Shown: one piece after another, positions 34,871 to 46,740 of the stretch
How positions within the stretch are numbered: the stretch's first letter is position 1
How the letters are laid out: every line of letters begins with the position of its first letter
Origin: Sambucus nigra
Taxonomy: Eukaryota; Streptophyta; Magnoliopsida; Dipsacales; Adoxaceae
Direction of reading: 5' to 3'
DNA: 64,000 bases
NCBI GenBank assembly: GCA_949130495.1
Contig: OX422222.1
Span: 278,246,109-278,310,108, forward strand
Notes under the pieces: model-generated
The model's database searches: none
The model's input: the letters and a program-made list of their open reading frames with translations, nothing else
Told to the model about the DNA's origin: nothing
Made by a program: the position numbers and the translations under genes

Positions 34871-35786
34871 TGGGAATAGCTATTCCCACACCCTCCATGT
34901 CTTCCCCCACACCCTTTGGATAATAAATGACAATTGTGCCCTTAGATTTACAAAATCTAAATGTCCAATTTTTTTCACCTCTAACTAAAATAAATACATT
35001 TGATATAGAAAAATATATATTTTCAATAAAAAACTGCTTTTATAAATAAATAAAAAAACTGTTTATAAAACGTTAAATCTTATCTTTCTTTTTTATTAAA
35101 ATACGGTATATAAAATATAAAATTAGTTTTTCTTAAGAAAATGTTTTCTTAAAAAAGTGTTTTTTTTACAAATTTTATTTTGGGTTAAAACCTGTTTTTT
35201 GGTACTATTTTAAAAATAATTTTTTTTACTATTTTAAAAAAATATGGTCTGCGGCAGCGCTATGTATAGGCGGTTCGACCACCTATACATGCCATTGGCG
35301 CGGAGCATGTTTTCTAATATGTTGGTCGGCGCCAACGGTATGTATAGGTGGTCGGACTGCCTATACATACCGCTGACGCGTACCATTTTTTTAGATAGTA
35401 AAAAGATTATTTTTAAAATAGTAAAAGAAACAGTTTATAATTGAAAAAATTAATAACGAAATAGTTTTTATCAATGTCCATTTAAATAAAAAAATAATAA
35501 GTTTTTTTGTAAATAACATAATGTTTTAAATGAAAAAAAACTTTTATAATTTTTATATTTTCATAATATTGAAATTTTAATTTTCTAGAATATTAGGATT
35601 TTTATTTTCAAAATATTATGTTTTTATTTTTTTCATAATATTATGTTTTTTTAAAGTAATAGTTTTTTGGGCAAAAGATTATATTTGTTCAAATCATATA
35701 TGCGTAGAGGGTCTTTTGTTCTTTTAGTTTTTAAATATTGAAAAGGGTGTGGGGGAAGACATAGACGGTGTATGAATAACTATTCT
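34871..35786. mobile_element. Nested TIR element with about 45-bp inverted ends
   Basis: Left end ggaatagctattcccacacc followed by atgtcttcccccacaccctt; the right end (35,742-35,786) is its reverse complement with a few changes. Long inverted ends and T-rich flanks that could be a 9-10 bp duplication suggest a Mutator-like non-autonomous element, but the flanks are low complexity. It lies wholly inside the element at 34,074-36,159, so it inserted later. A palindromic pair sits in its centre. Confidence 0.65.
35261..35371. repeat. Pair of palindromes in the nested element
   Basis: tatgtataggcggttcgacc continuing to acctatacat (35,261-35,290) and a related palindrome at 35,337-35,371 each fold on themselves, and the two can also pair with each other. 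GC-rich in a very AT-rich context. Confidence 0.75.
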
Positions 35787-36253
35787 ATTTTTTTTTTTTT
35801 TTTTTTTTAATTTTTAAACTTTTTTTAAATTTTTTTTTTTTAAAATTAAAAAATTTAATTGAAAAAAGTAATCAAAAAAAAAATATTTAATGATCGTGTT
35901 AATTGAGAGAGAGAAATGAATGTGTGATAGTTGTAAATAGGAATAAGAAAGGTTAGTATGGTAATAGGATAAATTACATTGTTTTCACCTGTTAAATTAT
36001 TCACTTTACCCATGGTTTAAAATGGTTAAAGTTTCATCTCACTTTTCACCATATTCATTTTATTTCACTATGTTAAATATCCAACCAAACACATATTTTA
36101 CCTAAGTGAATTATTTTTTAACGCAGTAAAAAATATTTCACCATGAACCAAACGGACCGTAAAGCACAATTGTGACCCAATATTTTCTTTTGTGAGGCGT
36201 AGGTTTTTTCCTAGAATTGGTGGCAAATGTGAACTACGATTTTCTATTTTCTC

Positions 36254-36258
<5 letters not shown>

Positions 36259-36340
<82 letters not shown>
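36259..36340. repeat. Compound (AT)n-(GA)n microsatellite
   Basis: About 16 AT units followed by cacaga and about 22 GA units. Confidence 0.95.
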
Positions 36341-36342
<2 letters not shown>

Positions 36343-36688
36343 CCTCCTATACATACCAATCGTGCATATTTTATAAATGATTTTGAGTTGAGATTTTTTA
36401 TATGATTTTTAACCATTTCAATAGACTCTTTAAAAAAAATCAACTCAAAATAACGTTTTTTGATAATTTAAAAAAATCCATCAAACTTTTGCTCCTTTTA
36501 AAGTGCCTTAAAAGTTGCGAAAGTTTAACCAATTTTTTTAAAATAGGAAAAAAAGTTTTTTTTAGTTTCTTTTTTTATACGGGGCTATTGAAATGTTTAA
36601 ACATCATATAAAAAAATTCACCAAAAAATAATTTTAAAAAATTGGTATGCACCGTTGGTATATACCGTTTGATATTTACAGGAGACTC

Positions 36689-36692
<4 letters not shown>
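36341..36692. mobile_element. Small non-autonomous element between (GA)n and (TA)n
   Basis: Left end gactcctcctatacatacca; the right end reads, reversed, gagtctcctgtaaatatc with ggtatataccaacggtgcat inside, giving loose inverted ends. The interior has gaaatgtttaaacatcat (about 36,590), also present in the element at 20,388-20,812. No coding capacity. Confidence 0.5.

Positions 36693-36771
<79 letters not shown>
36693..36771. repeat. (TA)n microsatellite
   Basis: About 39 uninterrupted TA units. Confidence 0.97.
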
Positions 36772-36773
<2 letters not shown>

Positions 36774-37315
36774 CAAAAAATCCCTAAAGTTATCATTAAT
36801 TCCAATAAAATGCTTTCCAAAAGATTGATTATTTATTTATTAGTAATAATTTAAGGTTATAATAAATTATAACATTATTAATTAAAGTCCTAAATAAATA
36901 TATTAACACGGTAATTAAATATTAGCATCCCAAAATAATAATTTATCATTCAACTACAGAATACAAAATATCCAACTATCAACACCGCCACCATTTCATA
37001 TACACTTTGGCATCACCCACACACACGTCGAATCTTATATTCTAACGTAAACCATGCATGAAATTCTAATGCATGATCCTAAACTATTATATAAAATGTT
37101 TCTTCAAGAATATTACGATATGAATCTTAATACTTTCCTCCTATAATATAGTACATTTGTAAGTATTATAAATTGAACGTTAAATCCAATAAAATCTACT
37201 AACAATCACCCATCCACAAGTAAATTCCATGTAAACAATTTTTTAAAATAATTGTCCATCTGGAAAAGAACAAAAACTTATAAGAAAGGTAAAGTACAAC
37301 AAATGTAAGAACCAT
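36772..37315. other. No gene seen
   Basis: AT-rich sequence between the (TA)n tract and the second LINE; no domain or element end recognised. Confidence 0.5.
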
Positions 37316-40300
37316 TTTTTCTTTATTTGAAAATGAGAACTTTATTGAAACGTAGGTAGAAGAGCCCTATCTAGAAGGCAAGTACAAGAAGAAAAAATCT
37401 AGAGAAAATTTAAAAGAAACAAGAAAAAACTTTTAAAAAAATCTAATGGATGGCATGCCTAGCAAGTCCATATTGAAGCATCCTCTAGAAATCTTGGGCA
37501 GCTCTAATATTGATGAGAAAGAGAAATGGCCTGAGTTTTGAGCTCCATAATTAGCAAGATTGTCAGCTACATAATTAACTTATGTCCAATAGTGGGTGAA
37601 CTCGATGTTTAAATTAATCCCTTTAATTTCATTTATGACATCAATTAAAGCCCACGAAACTTTGAGAATTTTTCCTTTGAGAATATCAATCACTATATTT
37701 GAATCTAACTCTACCAACATTCGATTGATTTTAAGCTTCTTGCACATCTGAAGACCTTTAAGAAAAGCTTCTTATTAGGGTTTTTCTACCTAGGAAAGAA
37801 AGAAATTTGGTTTGCCATCCTTCAATTTTGCCTTGAATTTTCTGAATAAGCTTAATAATATAATCATTATTAGGCCTACAATAATATATGGGACATCTTA
37901 GGTATTTGAAAGGTATCTTCTTCTGCTTGAAATTGGTCAGGTCTTCAATGATTTTTTTTTACTTTTTCTTGTAATTGAATGATGAATAGTATAACTGCAT
38001 TCATCAAAGTTGATCACTTGGCCTGATCCTTTCTTAAACTTTTTCAAGAATTTCATTAAGTTTTTTAGGATAGATGGATCTCCATTATAGAAAATAATAG
38101 AGTCATCTGCAAAACTTAAGATGCTAATGAGAGGAGTTACTCTAATACAGGAGAAAGAGAACACCTTACCTAAGGACATCAAATTATGAATGCCTTGATT
38201 CAAAACATCAGCTTTAAGGACAACGATGCTAGGGGAGAAAGGATCGCCTTATTTGAGACCTACACTAGATTTGAAGTAACCTCAAATTTGTCCATTAATA
38301 ATGGTTGGAAACTAGTTATTTGAGAGGAGTCACCAAATTTTATCAATGAAAACTTCACAGAAACCAAACTTCCTAAAGGTTTTTAAAAGGAAAAGTCATG
38401 AGACTCTGTCATAGGCTTTTGATAGATCCAATTTGATCACCACAGTTGGGCCATGATATTTCCTACCAATCAAAGACATGATTTCTTGAACAAGGATGAT
38501 ATTTTAATGAATGAGTCTACCCTTCATGAAACCTGATTGAGACTTTCCTATAATGATGGCAAGGATTTGGTATAGTTTATTGGCAAGAATTTTGGTGATG
38601 GCTTTTATACAAAAATTATAGAGGCTAATTGGTTTAAAATCAACACAAGTTTAGGAGTTTGAGTTTTACGAATTAGAATAAGATTTGAACAGGTCTAACT
38701 CTGTGCAAGATCAATGCTTGAACATAAGTACATCACTCCTTTGATGAGATCATTTTTTATGATGTTCCAATATTTGTGGTAGAAAAAATCATGAAACCCA
38801 TCTGGCCCTGCACAACTATCTTCATTTAGATCAGTAACAACTTGTTTAATCTCATTTTCTGTTGGAAATTCATCTAGAATTTAGTTTTGGATGTCAGGGA
38901 CTTTTGAATTTAACACTTCTAGCAAGTCGTAGTACTCTTCTATGCAATAAGCTTTGAAAAGATTTTTGAAATGATCTATGAATTTATCTTAGATGGCTTT
39001 GGAGTCAGATATCCAATTTCCTTCTGTTTCCTTGATTCTATGATTGACCAATTTGGAATTTCTTGCTTTAACAGAGGCATGGAATAGCCTTGTGTTACCT
39101 TCACCTTCTAATAACCAACCGCCTCTCATTTTTTGATGCCAAAAAGATTCTTCCTGCTTGAAACCTCCTAAGATCTTGACTTTGGATGTAGATAGATTCT
39201 CTCTGTTAAGAGAGTTGGGATTAGACTCAAATAAGATTTCTTTAAGGTTAACTTCTTCCTCTAACTGATGAACTTGATCAATTGGAATTTGAAGATCTAT
39301 TCCAGCTAATTAGATATTTTTTTAAGTCTATGACGTTTTGAAGATAACTTTCTGAGATGATTAGCTTCAAGAGGAGAGTTCCAAAAATTAAGAATGACGA
39401 AATTGATATCATGGAAAAAGCACCAGAAGTTGAGAAATTTGAATGGCTTAGGGTTGCTTTCAAGCTTGGTTCGGATAGAAAATAGGAGAGGAGAATGGTC
39501 TGAGCAAGCTTTGTTAAGGTGTTTAAGGGAAAAGTTAGTGAAGGTGGTTAACCATTCAGGAGATACCAGGCCTCTATCTAATCTGGCCCACACTTTTCCT
39601 CTTTCTCTAAGGTTATGCCATGTGTAGTTTGACCCTGAATAACTCACTTCTAGTAGGCCATAAACAAGTTAAAATTAGCTACTGCATTTAAATCAATGCG
39701 GTTCCCTCCTTTTTTGAAATCCCCCGTGATAAGCCAGGGATGGTCAGTCACCAAGGATTTATGGGCTATGAGAGTGTCCCAAAGAGGGATTATATCATGT
39801 CTAGTACATTTAGCATAAACCACAGAGCAAAACACAGACTGAGGAAGTTGAGGATGGTTTTTAATAGAATGGTCTGCTCATCTCTTTTTATGACTTCACA
39901 AGTGATCCCAAATCTCCATAAAAACCAGATCTTGCTATTTGAATTGGACACTCCACCATCAAATTTATTGATTCTTCTGAAGTCATCCATTTTATTGGAT
40001 TTGGATTTTGGTTCTAGAATGGCAATGAAAGGAAGATTATATGTTTTACATAGTTGTTTTATTCTTCTTTGAGAAGGTTTATTAGATAAACCTATGGTGT
40101 TCCATAGGATGAAGTTGACTTAGTTTTTTTATTCTTCTTTGAGAAGGTTTATTAGATAAACCTGTGATGTTCCATAGGATGAAGTTGATCATTTGGAACA
40201 TTTTGAACATTTGGGGAGGATAGCTTGAGCGAACTTCTGGGAAGAATTTGTCACTCTTCTGAACATTGGGTCTTGAATTTTTGGTAGCTTTGTCTTGGTT

Positions 40301-40831
40301 TCTGTTTCGGGTAAAATTTCATGATTAAAGGGATGTTTGATGGCTATCTCTTTCTGCTTTTGTCTTCTTATTTCAAACGTTCTTGTGATACTTTTAGAGA
40401 ACACTTGTAGCTCTTCTATCATGGGGGTACCAAAATCCTTATCTTATTCTTTATCCGTAAAAGCAAGGCCTTCACGTGTATCATTTGGCTCTAAGTCAGG
40501 CAGGTCTGTGGCTCTAGGAGATAAGTTTAGGCAGTCAATAGATTTAGTCTCATGGTCTTCAAGTTCAATATTTTGAATTTTGGTGATGAAATCTTATATT
40601 TTAGAAGCAGGTATGGTAGAATCATAATTAAAGTTTGGTAGGTGTCTTGGTTATGAGTTAGGGGTAAGTTTTTGATTTTTATTAGGATTCCTGGTGGAAT
40701 GAACTCATTGCCAAATTACCCCACCCAGAATTTAAAAATGTAAGAACCAATAGGTTTAATAAAATGCCTTTTCAGTTCATATCATTTGCATCGCTTCTTT
40801 TCATTCTCTTACTTTCATCTCTGAGTCATGA
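37316..40831 (-). mobile_element. Second L1-type LINE copy with internal deletion
   Basis: Same family as 27,260-31,660. On the minus strand it starts at 40,831, passes through the ORF1 tail, endonuclease (about 40,190-39,306) and reverse transcriptase (about 38,900-37,800, with SFADDSIIF at about 38,110), then jumps at about 37,768 over the zf-RVT region and the first part of RNase H (copy 1 positions about 27,524-28,690) to the RNase H end. It has a 3' end that copy 1 lacks: AATAAAG twice and a short A run at 37,316-37,335. Many frameshifts. A 70-bp tandem duplication at 40,051-40,190 doubles the start of the endonuclease. Confidence 0.92.
40051..40190. repeat. 70-bp tandem duplication inside the second LINE
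   Basis: attcttctttgagaaggttt occurs at 40,061 and 40,131; the surrounding 70 bases are duplicated with a few changes. The first LINE has a single copy. Confidence 0.9.
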
Positions 40832-40837
40832 GGGATG

Positions 40838-42250
40838 CGTAATACCTTACATCTTTCTTAGTAATTAATTTATCGTAATAAATAATTTAAATGATCAATT
40901 TAGAATCATCTAATTAACTATGATATTTCATGATTGTGATGTGCATATGATTTTATGCTATGAGTACGTATTTAGGAAATAATAAAAATAGTCCTGAATA
41001 ACTAAATGACATGTCGATTAATTTAAGTCATATTGAGGTTACACATTAATAATAATGATGTAACATGCAAATAAAGATGTAATTAATTTTGATACTTTTA
41101 AATAAGATTAAAAGACTTAATTATTTATTTTAAGTGTTTTAAAATGGACCCGAGGGATGGGTAGGATCTTAGGTAAGTTTTGGGGCCAAATCGGTCATGG
41201 GTAGAGCCCAATTGCCGGTATTAATTCTTGCCCGAAAGGGCATACGATTTTGGTTAAGTTAAAACCTATTTAAGAGAGGCCAACTATCAGATTAAAGCGC
41301 ACCTAAACATTCTTACCCACCTTTTTGATGTTGCACACTTTGGATAGAAGAAAAGGCATCCCATTCCACTTTCAGGAAAGAATCTCCTGATAATCCTTAT
41401 ACAAACATGTTTCTTAATTCATTTGATGTTCTCCCATGCATCAATAGATTCTATATCATGATTTAAGGATTATTTTGTGGTGCTTCATCTTACTATGCAG
41501 AAATCATCGAGGACTAGTGCATATGTGTGTAGATCCATATTCTCCCTTATTAGATCTAGAGTTTAAGTTGTTTAATTGAAGATCTTTTATAGAATCAATG
41601 TTGTAGGATTTTTTTTACATTTAGGGGTTACTTGATGATATTTAAGATGCAATACTAGGCCTTGCATGCTTAGGAATTCATGAGAACAAATGAGAAATAA
41701 ATGCTTGTTTGAGAATGGTATATACCTTGATTCATGTTTAGGATGATTCTAATATGTTTCAGAGATTATATCCTTGCTAAAAATTATAATTTTTAAGCCC
41801 TAAAATGATTGGTATTTGATGTTATATCGAATATAGAGATCCCGTGTGGGAAAAACTATTTGATTTAGGCTGCTTTGTTGGAATCGTTCGAACAAGAAAC
41901 GAAGATCGTTCAAACGAGAAAGAAAGATCGCTCGAACGATATAAGATATCTCATTCGAACTAACATTGAACGAGATTTGTTCTATAAGAATAAAACTCTT
42001 TCAAAGCTCGTCAGAAGCCTCGTTCGAACGAGAAGGCATTCTTGTTCAAACGCATTTAGTTTTTGTTCGAACTTCTGGGAATATTTTTGGTTGATTTTGA
42101 TTACGTTTCGAGGTGATTTTTTTGGGAATCGAAGTGAGTTATTTAAAGGATTTCCTAATGCAAGTACATTTATCTAAGATACTGAAATTAAAAATTAGGC
42201 CTAGTCGGGTATGTTGTAATAAAATGCATGGTAGAATCTTATAATACAAG
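40838..42250 (+). repeat. Gypsy-type LTR 5' part (GTAATACC family)
   Basis: Begins near gcgtaataccttac, like the TGTAATACC start at 4,982, directly beside the LINE 5' end. A TATA-like cctatttaagagaggcc lies at about 41,264-41,280. At 41,877-42,080 there is a cluster of ttcgaacgag-type motifs. The right edge is uncertain. No coding sequence: the apparent frame over the cluster is a by-product of the motif repeats. Confidence 0.5.
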
Positions 42251-42965
42251 TTATCTAGCTAAGTAGGGAAAATTAAATTAGATATTAAATTGGAGAAAAA
42301 AATTAAATAATGTGAACCAAAAAGGTATAATACAACAAGAATCTTGTTGCGTACTATTTTCTCTTGTATTATATATACGTCTATGAGATTAGAGATTGTA
42401 ATAATATTTAACTTCTTTCATTGACGAATAAAAATGTTACATTATACTCGCATCCAGTCTAAAATAATTCGTAACATTATTAGACATGTGTCAACCATAT
42501 ATAAAAATCCAGTGTTAATAATATCAATTGACTGTGTTTCTATATTGACAAATGACGATTTAATTTACATCCAATTAACTCTATGAAATAGAAACATACT
42601 GAGTCAATCCCCACCACTCACGAGGCACTGCCCCACTACCCCACTCTTCTTACATATAGTCTCATATAAATCTAACAATCACCATCTCCCCCTTTTGAAA
42701 TCCAACATTTTACAAAGAGGAAACAAAACAATTATATTGGTTCAATTGACAATCGAGAACAATGAAAATATCTACAAGGCATTAGTCCAAAATTTACAAG
42801 AAACTCTCCGACTAGGTCCAGATAATGAAGTTGAATTTTCTTGAAGAAGTTCGACTCAGTAGGATTTCATAAACTAATTTTCGTTTTGTACATCACAAAT
42901 AGAACTTTGGTTAAAGAGGCCTACTCAAATTACATCAATATTGTGCCAATTTGTATTTGCGTGCC
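42251..42965. other. Retroelement-derived non-coding DNA
   Basis: No domain recognised. It lies downstream, in minus orientation, of the gypsy integrase tail, so part may be that element's 3' non-coding region. Confidence 0.35.
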
Positions 42966-42972
42966 TATAAAC

Positions 42973-43289
42973 TTAACTCTTGAACCATAGTACTTTGACT
43001 AGTGGAATTATCTTGGTCCCTAATATTTGATCTTTATGGTCCAAAATTTCTACCGGATGCTTAATGTATGACAAATCTTCTCTAACTTGAAGAGGTTCAT
43101 GACTTAAGATATGTGTTGGATCTGGGACATATTTCCTTATCATTGATATGTGAAACACATTATCTACACTAGAGAGTTCAGGTGGTAAGGCTATTTTATA
43201 CGCAACAGCTCCTATCATTTCAAGGATTTCAAAAGGTCCTATTTATCTTGGGCTCAACTTCCCTTTCTTCCCGAATCGTATTACTCCCT
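42973..43289 (-). pseudogene. Gypsy integrase C-terminal fragment
   Basis: The minus strand reads through GPFEILEM, VAYKIALPPELSSVDNVFH, ISMIRKYVPDP, EPLQVREDLSY and IPLVKVLW. This is the conserved region after the integrase core of plant gypsy (Tekay/Del-like) elements, which precedes the chromodomain. One stop precedes IGPFEIL and the frame ends at 42,973. Only about 100 residues remain, joined at 43,290 to unrelated copia gag sequence on the other strand. Confidence 0.9.
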
Positions 43290-43709
43290 TTGAAGGCGAT
43301 ACTCGGATGATGATTTCGACATCGATTTTGAGGATGTACCTTTCTTGGCAAAGAAGTTAAAGTTTCTTAAGTTCCAAACGCAATTGAAAGATGCCAAGAG
43401 ACTTGAGAAATTCAAGAACAACGAAGACAATCACGTCCGTAAGAATCAAAGTGAGAATGATAAGAGGGATAAGTCGGATAGGTGTTTTGGTTGGGTTATA
43501 GCCATATGGTAGCAGAGTGCCCCACTAAACTTAAGAAATAGGGCAGCAAACTGATAGCATATAATGCCACCTTAAGTGATAGTGAACCGGAAGAGGGAGA
43601 GAGTTCCCCCATTGAGCGCAACTTTGTAGCGTTTATGGCATGTCATGTGAGAGATGACGATAAATCTTCTCATGAAGATACTCATGTGAATGACACTTTC
43701 GAGGCCGTT
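43290..43709 (+). pseudogene. Copia gag fragment with broken zinc knuckle
   Basis: Plus-strand frames give a lysine-rich segment (FLKFQTQLKDAKRLEKFK), then a zinc knuckle interrupted by a one-base deletion just after CFG (about 43,491), with the remaining His and Cys (HMVAECP) in the next frame, a stop, and an acidic ATLSDSEPEEGES segment ending FVAFMACHV. This order is typical of plant copia gag upstream of the protease. It is cut at 43,710 by the gypsy LTR, so it was probably an insertion target. Confidence 0.85.
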
Positions 43710-46548
43710 TGTAACACCCCGTATTTTCATGCATTAAATATTTAATTAATTCGGGAATTGAAATTTACTTGTGAGTCGTAATTTTAATTGAATTAATTAG
43801 GAAATTTTATTTAAATATTAATCGGGGACTAACGGTTAATATTTACGGGCGTTTATTTACTAAGTGAATAGTAAGTAATTATTTAAGTCACCTCGAGTAC
43901 AAATGACAGGATACGCACTTATCCCAATCGGGATTCAATATAGACTAAAGGGGTGGGGGAATAAGTATTTTTATAAATTAGTTCGGATGCAAATTCTGAG
44001 TGTACGGTTGAGTCCGGATGGGCCAAGATAGTCGAAAAGTGTACCCGGGGGTAGTAAACGGGTCACGGGGCATTTTTAGACATAGCCGGGCCCACACAGG
44101 GGCATTTTGGTCACTTGGGCTTGGCCCATTAGACAAAAAACGGGATTTAGGTAAATGAAGGAATTAAGGGGAATAAGAAAACGGCTGATAGAGTTTTAGA
44201 AAAAGGTTAAGTGTATTAAGGAACCCTAACAGCAGTTGGAGGCAGTTTTGGGATCATTAGAGAGCCAACATGATCATCTTCAACCTTGGAAATTCATCTC
44301 CGAATCAGACACTACGAAACCTAAGGCAAGTGGATAACTTGCAATAGTATTGAAACTGTATTTCGATTCATATTCATGTGATGTGTTTAATCAAAATTTG
44401 TTTTGGGTATTCATGGCATAAACATGAGGTTTTGAAAGTAATAATCTGATTTATGATTTGAATGACAATTTTTTTTTAGATCTGATATTGTAAATTGACA
44501 CGAATCTGGTAGGATGATATCTGGATATTTAGAAACGAATTTGGTGAAGGAATTTAGGATGTAAATGGGTAGGGAATTAAAGATGAATAATTTTCCCCAA
44601 ATTTAGAAATTGTAGTTAATGGACGAATTGATAACCTTGGAAGACTTTTTGGAGGTCCCTAATAAGTTTCCTAATTTGTATTATTGCTAAAAAGACTTGA
44701 GATTGCTGATAAAAGAAGTTAGGGTTTTATGAAACTCGTCCATGGCAGAAGCCGTCGTCGCGAAGAAGACGAAGACCTGTTCTATCGATCGATCGAAGGT
44801 CTGGGGTCGATCGATCGATGGTCGGCAGATTTTGACAGTTCGGCCAATTTTCTTTTATATGAAGAAATTTAATTTAATTCTTTTCCATGAATTAATTTGG
44901 TGAGAAATTTATACATGGGTTTTTAATCTAATTAATAGTGAATAAAATTAATTAGAATTTGAAGACGACTTAGTGTGACATCCTAATTTTAAAATTGTCG
45001 GGTTTTGGAGAAATTAGGTGTGACGCACTAAAGTTGAATTTTGGGAAGGTGTACGAAATGATTAAATATGGATGTAGTGAACAAATACGGGGTAATCGGT
45101 TGGGAAATACCGAGAGAAAAATCTTATTTAATTAAAGGCTAAATAATTCGGTAGTCGGGAATTCAGACTCGGGTGAGGTTAATTCGAGGTTAATTCGGAC
45201 TACGAGAGTAAGTCCAAACTTTATGGTGGGGGCGACACCAAAGGTGACTAGATTAATTAATGTGCGAATTAATTAATAATTAGGGTTGGACCATAAAATC
45301 TTAATGAACTTGATAGGCTCATGTTATGGATTTTGTACGTGGGGTAGCCGGGACATTTTTATATTTATATATATATACGGAGTGTGGCAGTATATATGTA
45401 TATATAGTGTGTGTGCATTAATATCAGTGACTGAATATTATTGGTATTTATTCTAGTGTTATAGGGGGAGGTTGCGCGTAGTGGATGAATCCCCTAGCTT
45501 GAGGAGTAGGGCGAGTATAATCCCAGGTCATAGCGTCCGTTATATGGGTGAGGGGCATCTCACTTTCAGGGAAGGAATATGACCGCCTCCAAATCGTATG
45601 TTGAATTAAGTTAGTGAGCGAATCTAACTTGGATAACTAGGATATGTGAATATACCTAGCGGGATAGCACTTGGGAAAATTTATATTTTGTGAGTATTTT
45701 TACTCGGTGGAAAGTTTGTATTAAATATTATTTCAGTATGATTGTGAATACTGTGATATGTTTAAATATATAATTAGGTAAATAATTATATATGGGATGA
45801 TTAATACGTAGTGAAAAATGTATTTTGTGCATAACAGGTGTGAACATTTTATGAGATAAAAAGGGTAATGATTTAATTAAGTTTGACGTTCATAATAACT
45901 TAAGAATTCGGAACTAGGGCGTACTCGGTTAGAGTAGGAAAATTTCAAGAGAGTGCGGCACTAACTAAAATATGAAGAGCATGCATGTTTATTTATTACT
46001 GCAAGTTAATAATTTGTTAAATGTTTTCAAATGTTTTTTGGTACTAACCCTTGCTATAAAAATTTAAAAAAAAAACCTTTTAGGTATCCAACCACAAGGG
46101 CGCCAGGCTTGACTCTATTCCAGGTATCCGTAGCTGCAGCACCTGTGGATGTTGCGGGTCTTTGATAGACGCCTCCTTCTTTCATTCATGTAGAGATTCT
46201 CTAGTAGTTATTCGAGCTTGTCGCTCACAGTCCATTTATCAGTATTAGAATTATTGATATTGTTCTTCTTATCTTTACTTGTATTGGTTTTGGACCGATG
46301 GTTTATTCGGATGGGCATTTTAAATTGTGGATGTTTATTTTAGTTATCTGTGATTGTGTATTATTTATGTTCCGCGTGAGATTTTATTTAATTAATTGGA
46401 AGTTAAAAATTGGCACCAGTCTATTTTTCTCACCTAAGTGGTTAGTAATTAAAATGACGACAGTGATGCTAAGAATGGACCAACTGAGAAACCTTTTCTA
46501 ACTTGATTTAGGACTGATCACCCAGGATTAATTAGGCGGGGTGTCACA
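43710..46548 (+). repeat. Gypsy 5' LTR, 2,839 bp
   Basis: Starts TGTAACACCCCG and ends GGCGGGGTGTCACA, inverted ends of one another, followed two bases later by a tRNA primer site. Contains the blocks gtacccgggggtag (about 44,042) and gacgacagtgatgctaag (about 46,456) common to the family, a cluster of gatcgatcgatcgaag motifs at 44,775-44,830, and long AT-rich stretches with no credible gene. At 2.8 kb it is over twice the length of the relative at 1,185-2,320. Confidence 0.9.
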
Positions 46549-46550
46549 GA

Positions 46551-46562
46551 TGGTATCAGAGC
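46551..46562 (+). promoter_or_regulatory. Primer binding site for initiator tRNA-Met
   Basis: TGGTATCAGAGC, complementary to the 3' end of plant initiator methionine tRNA, two bases after the LTR. It primes minus-strand DNA synthesis. Confidence 0.92.
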
Positions 46563-46740
46563 ATCAAGTTCTAGTGTCCTTAGGATCTGTGCGGCTTTCT
46601 ACGTTTCAACCCAGCACTCGGTTGTTATAGAGCCCTATTATTAGGACTGTTGATTCATTTTTTCGCGTGTGAGATATCGTACTCCTACTGTGATATATTT
46701 TTGGTGAAACTGTGTACTTATGCGATTTAATCTATTTCAG

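Larger units (their letters stand above)
34074..36159. mobile_element. TIR DNA element, PIF/Harbinger-like, non-autonomous
   Basis: Left end ggtccgtttggttggtgg and right end (reverse complement) ggtccgtttggttcatgg match, and similarity continues inward (gtaaaatacttttcacc versus gtgaaatattttttact). TAA occurs at both outer edges (34,071-34,073 and 36,160-36,162), the target duplication expected for PIF/Harbinger. The body has runs of short phrases like caattaaaaaa (34,440-34,800), a nested second element, and no transposase. Confidence 0.7.

Noticed and set aside
36192..36443. Open frames over (AT)n/(GA)n repeats, rich in Ile-Tyr, Arg-Glu or Ser-Leu
   Set aside because: Microsatellite translation with no start context or domain.
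41875..42177. 100-codon open frame over the TTCGAACGAG cluster
   Set aside because: Residue pattern follows the repeated DNA motif; it starts inside an LTR and resembles no protein.
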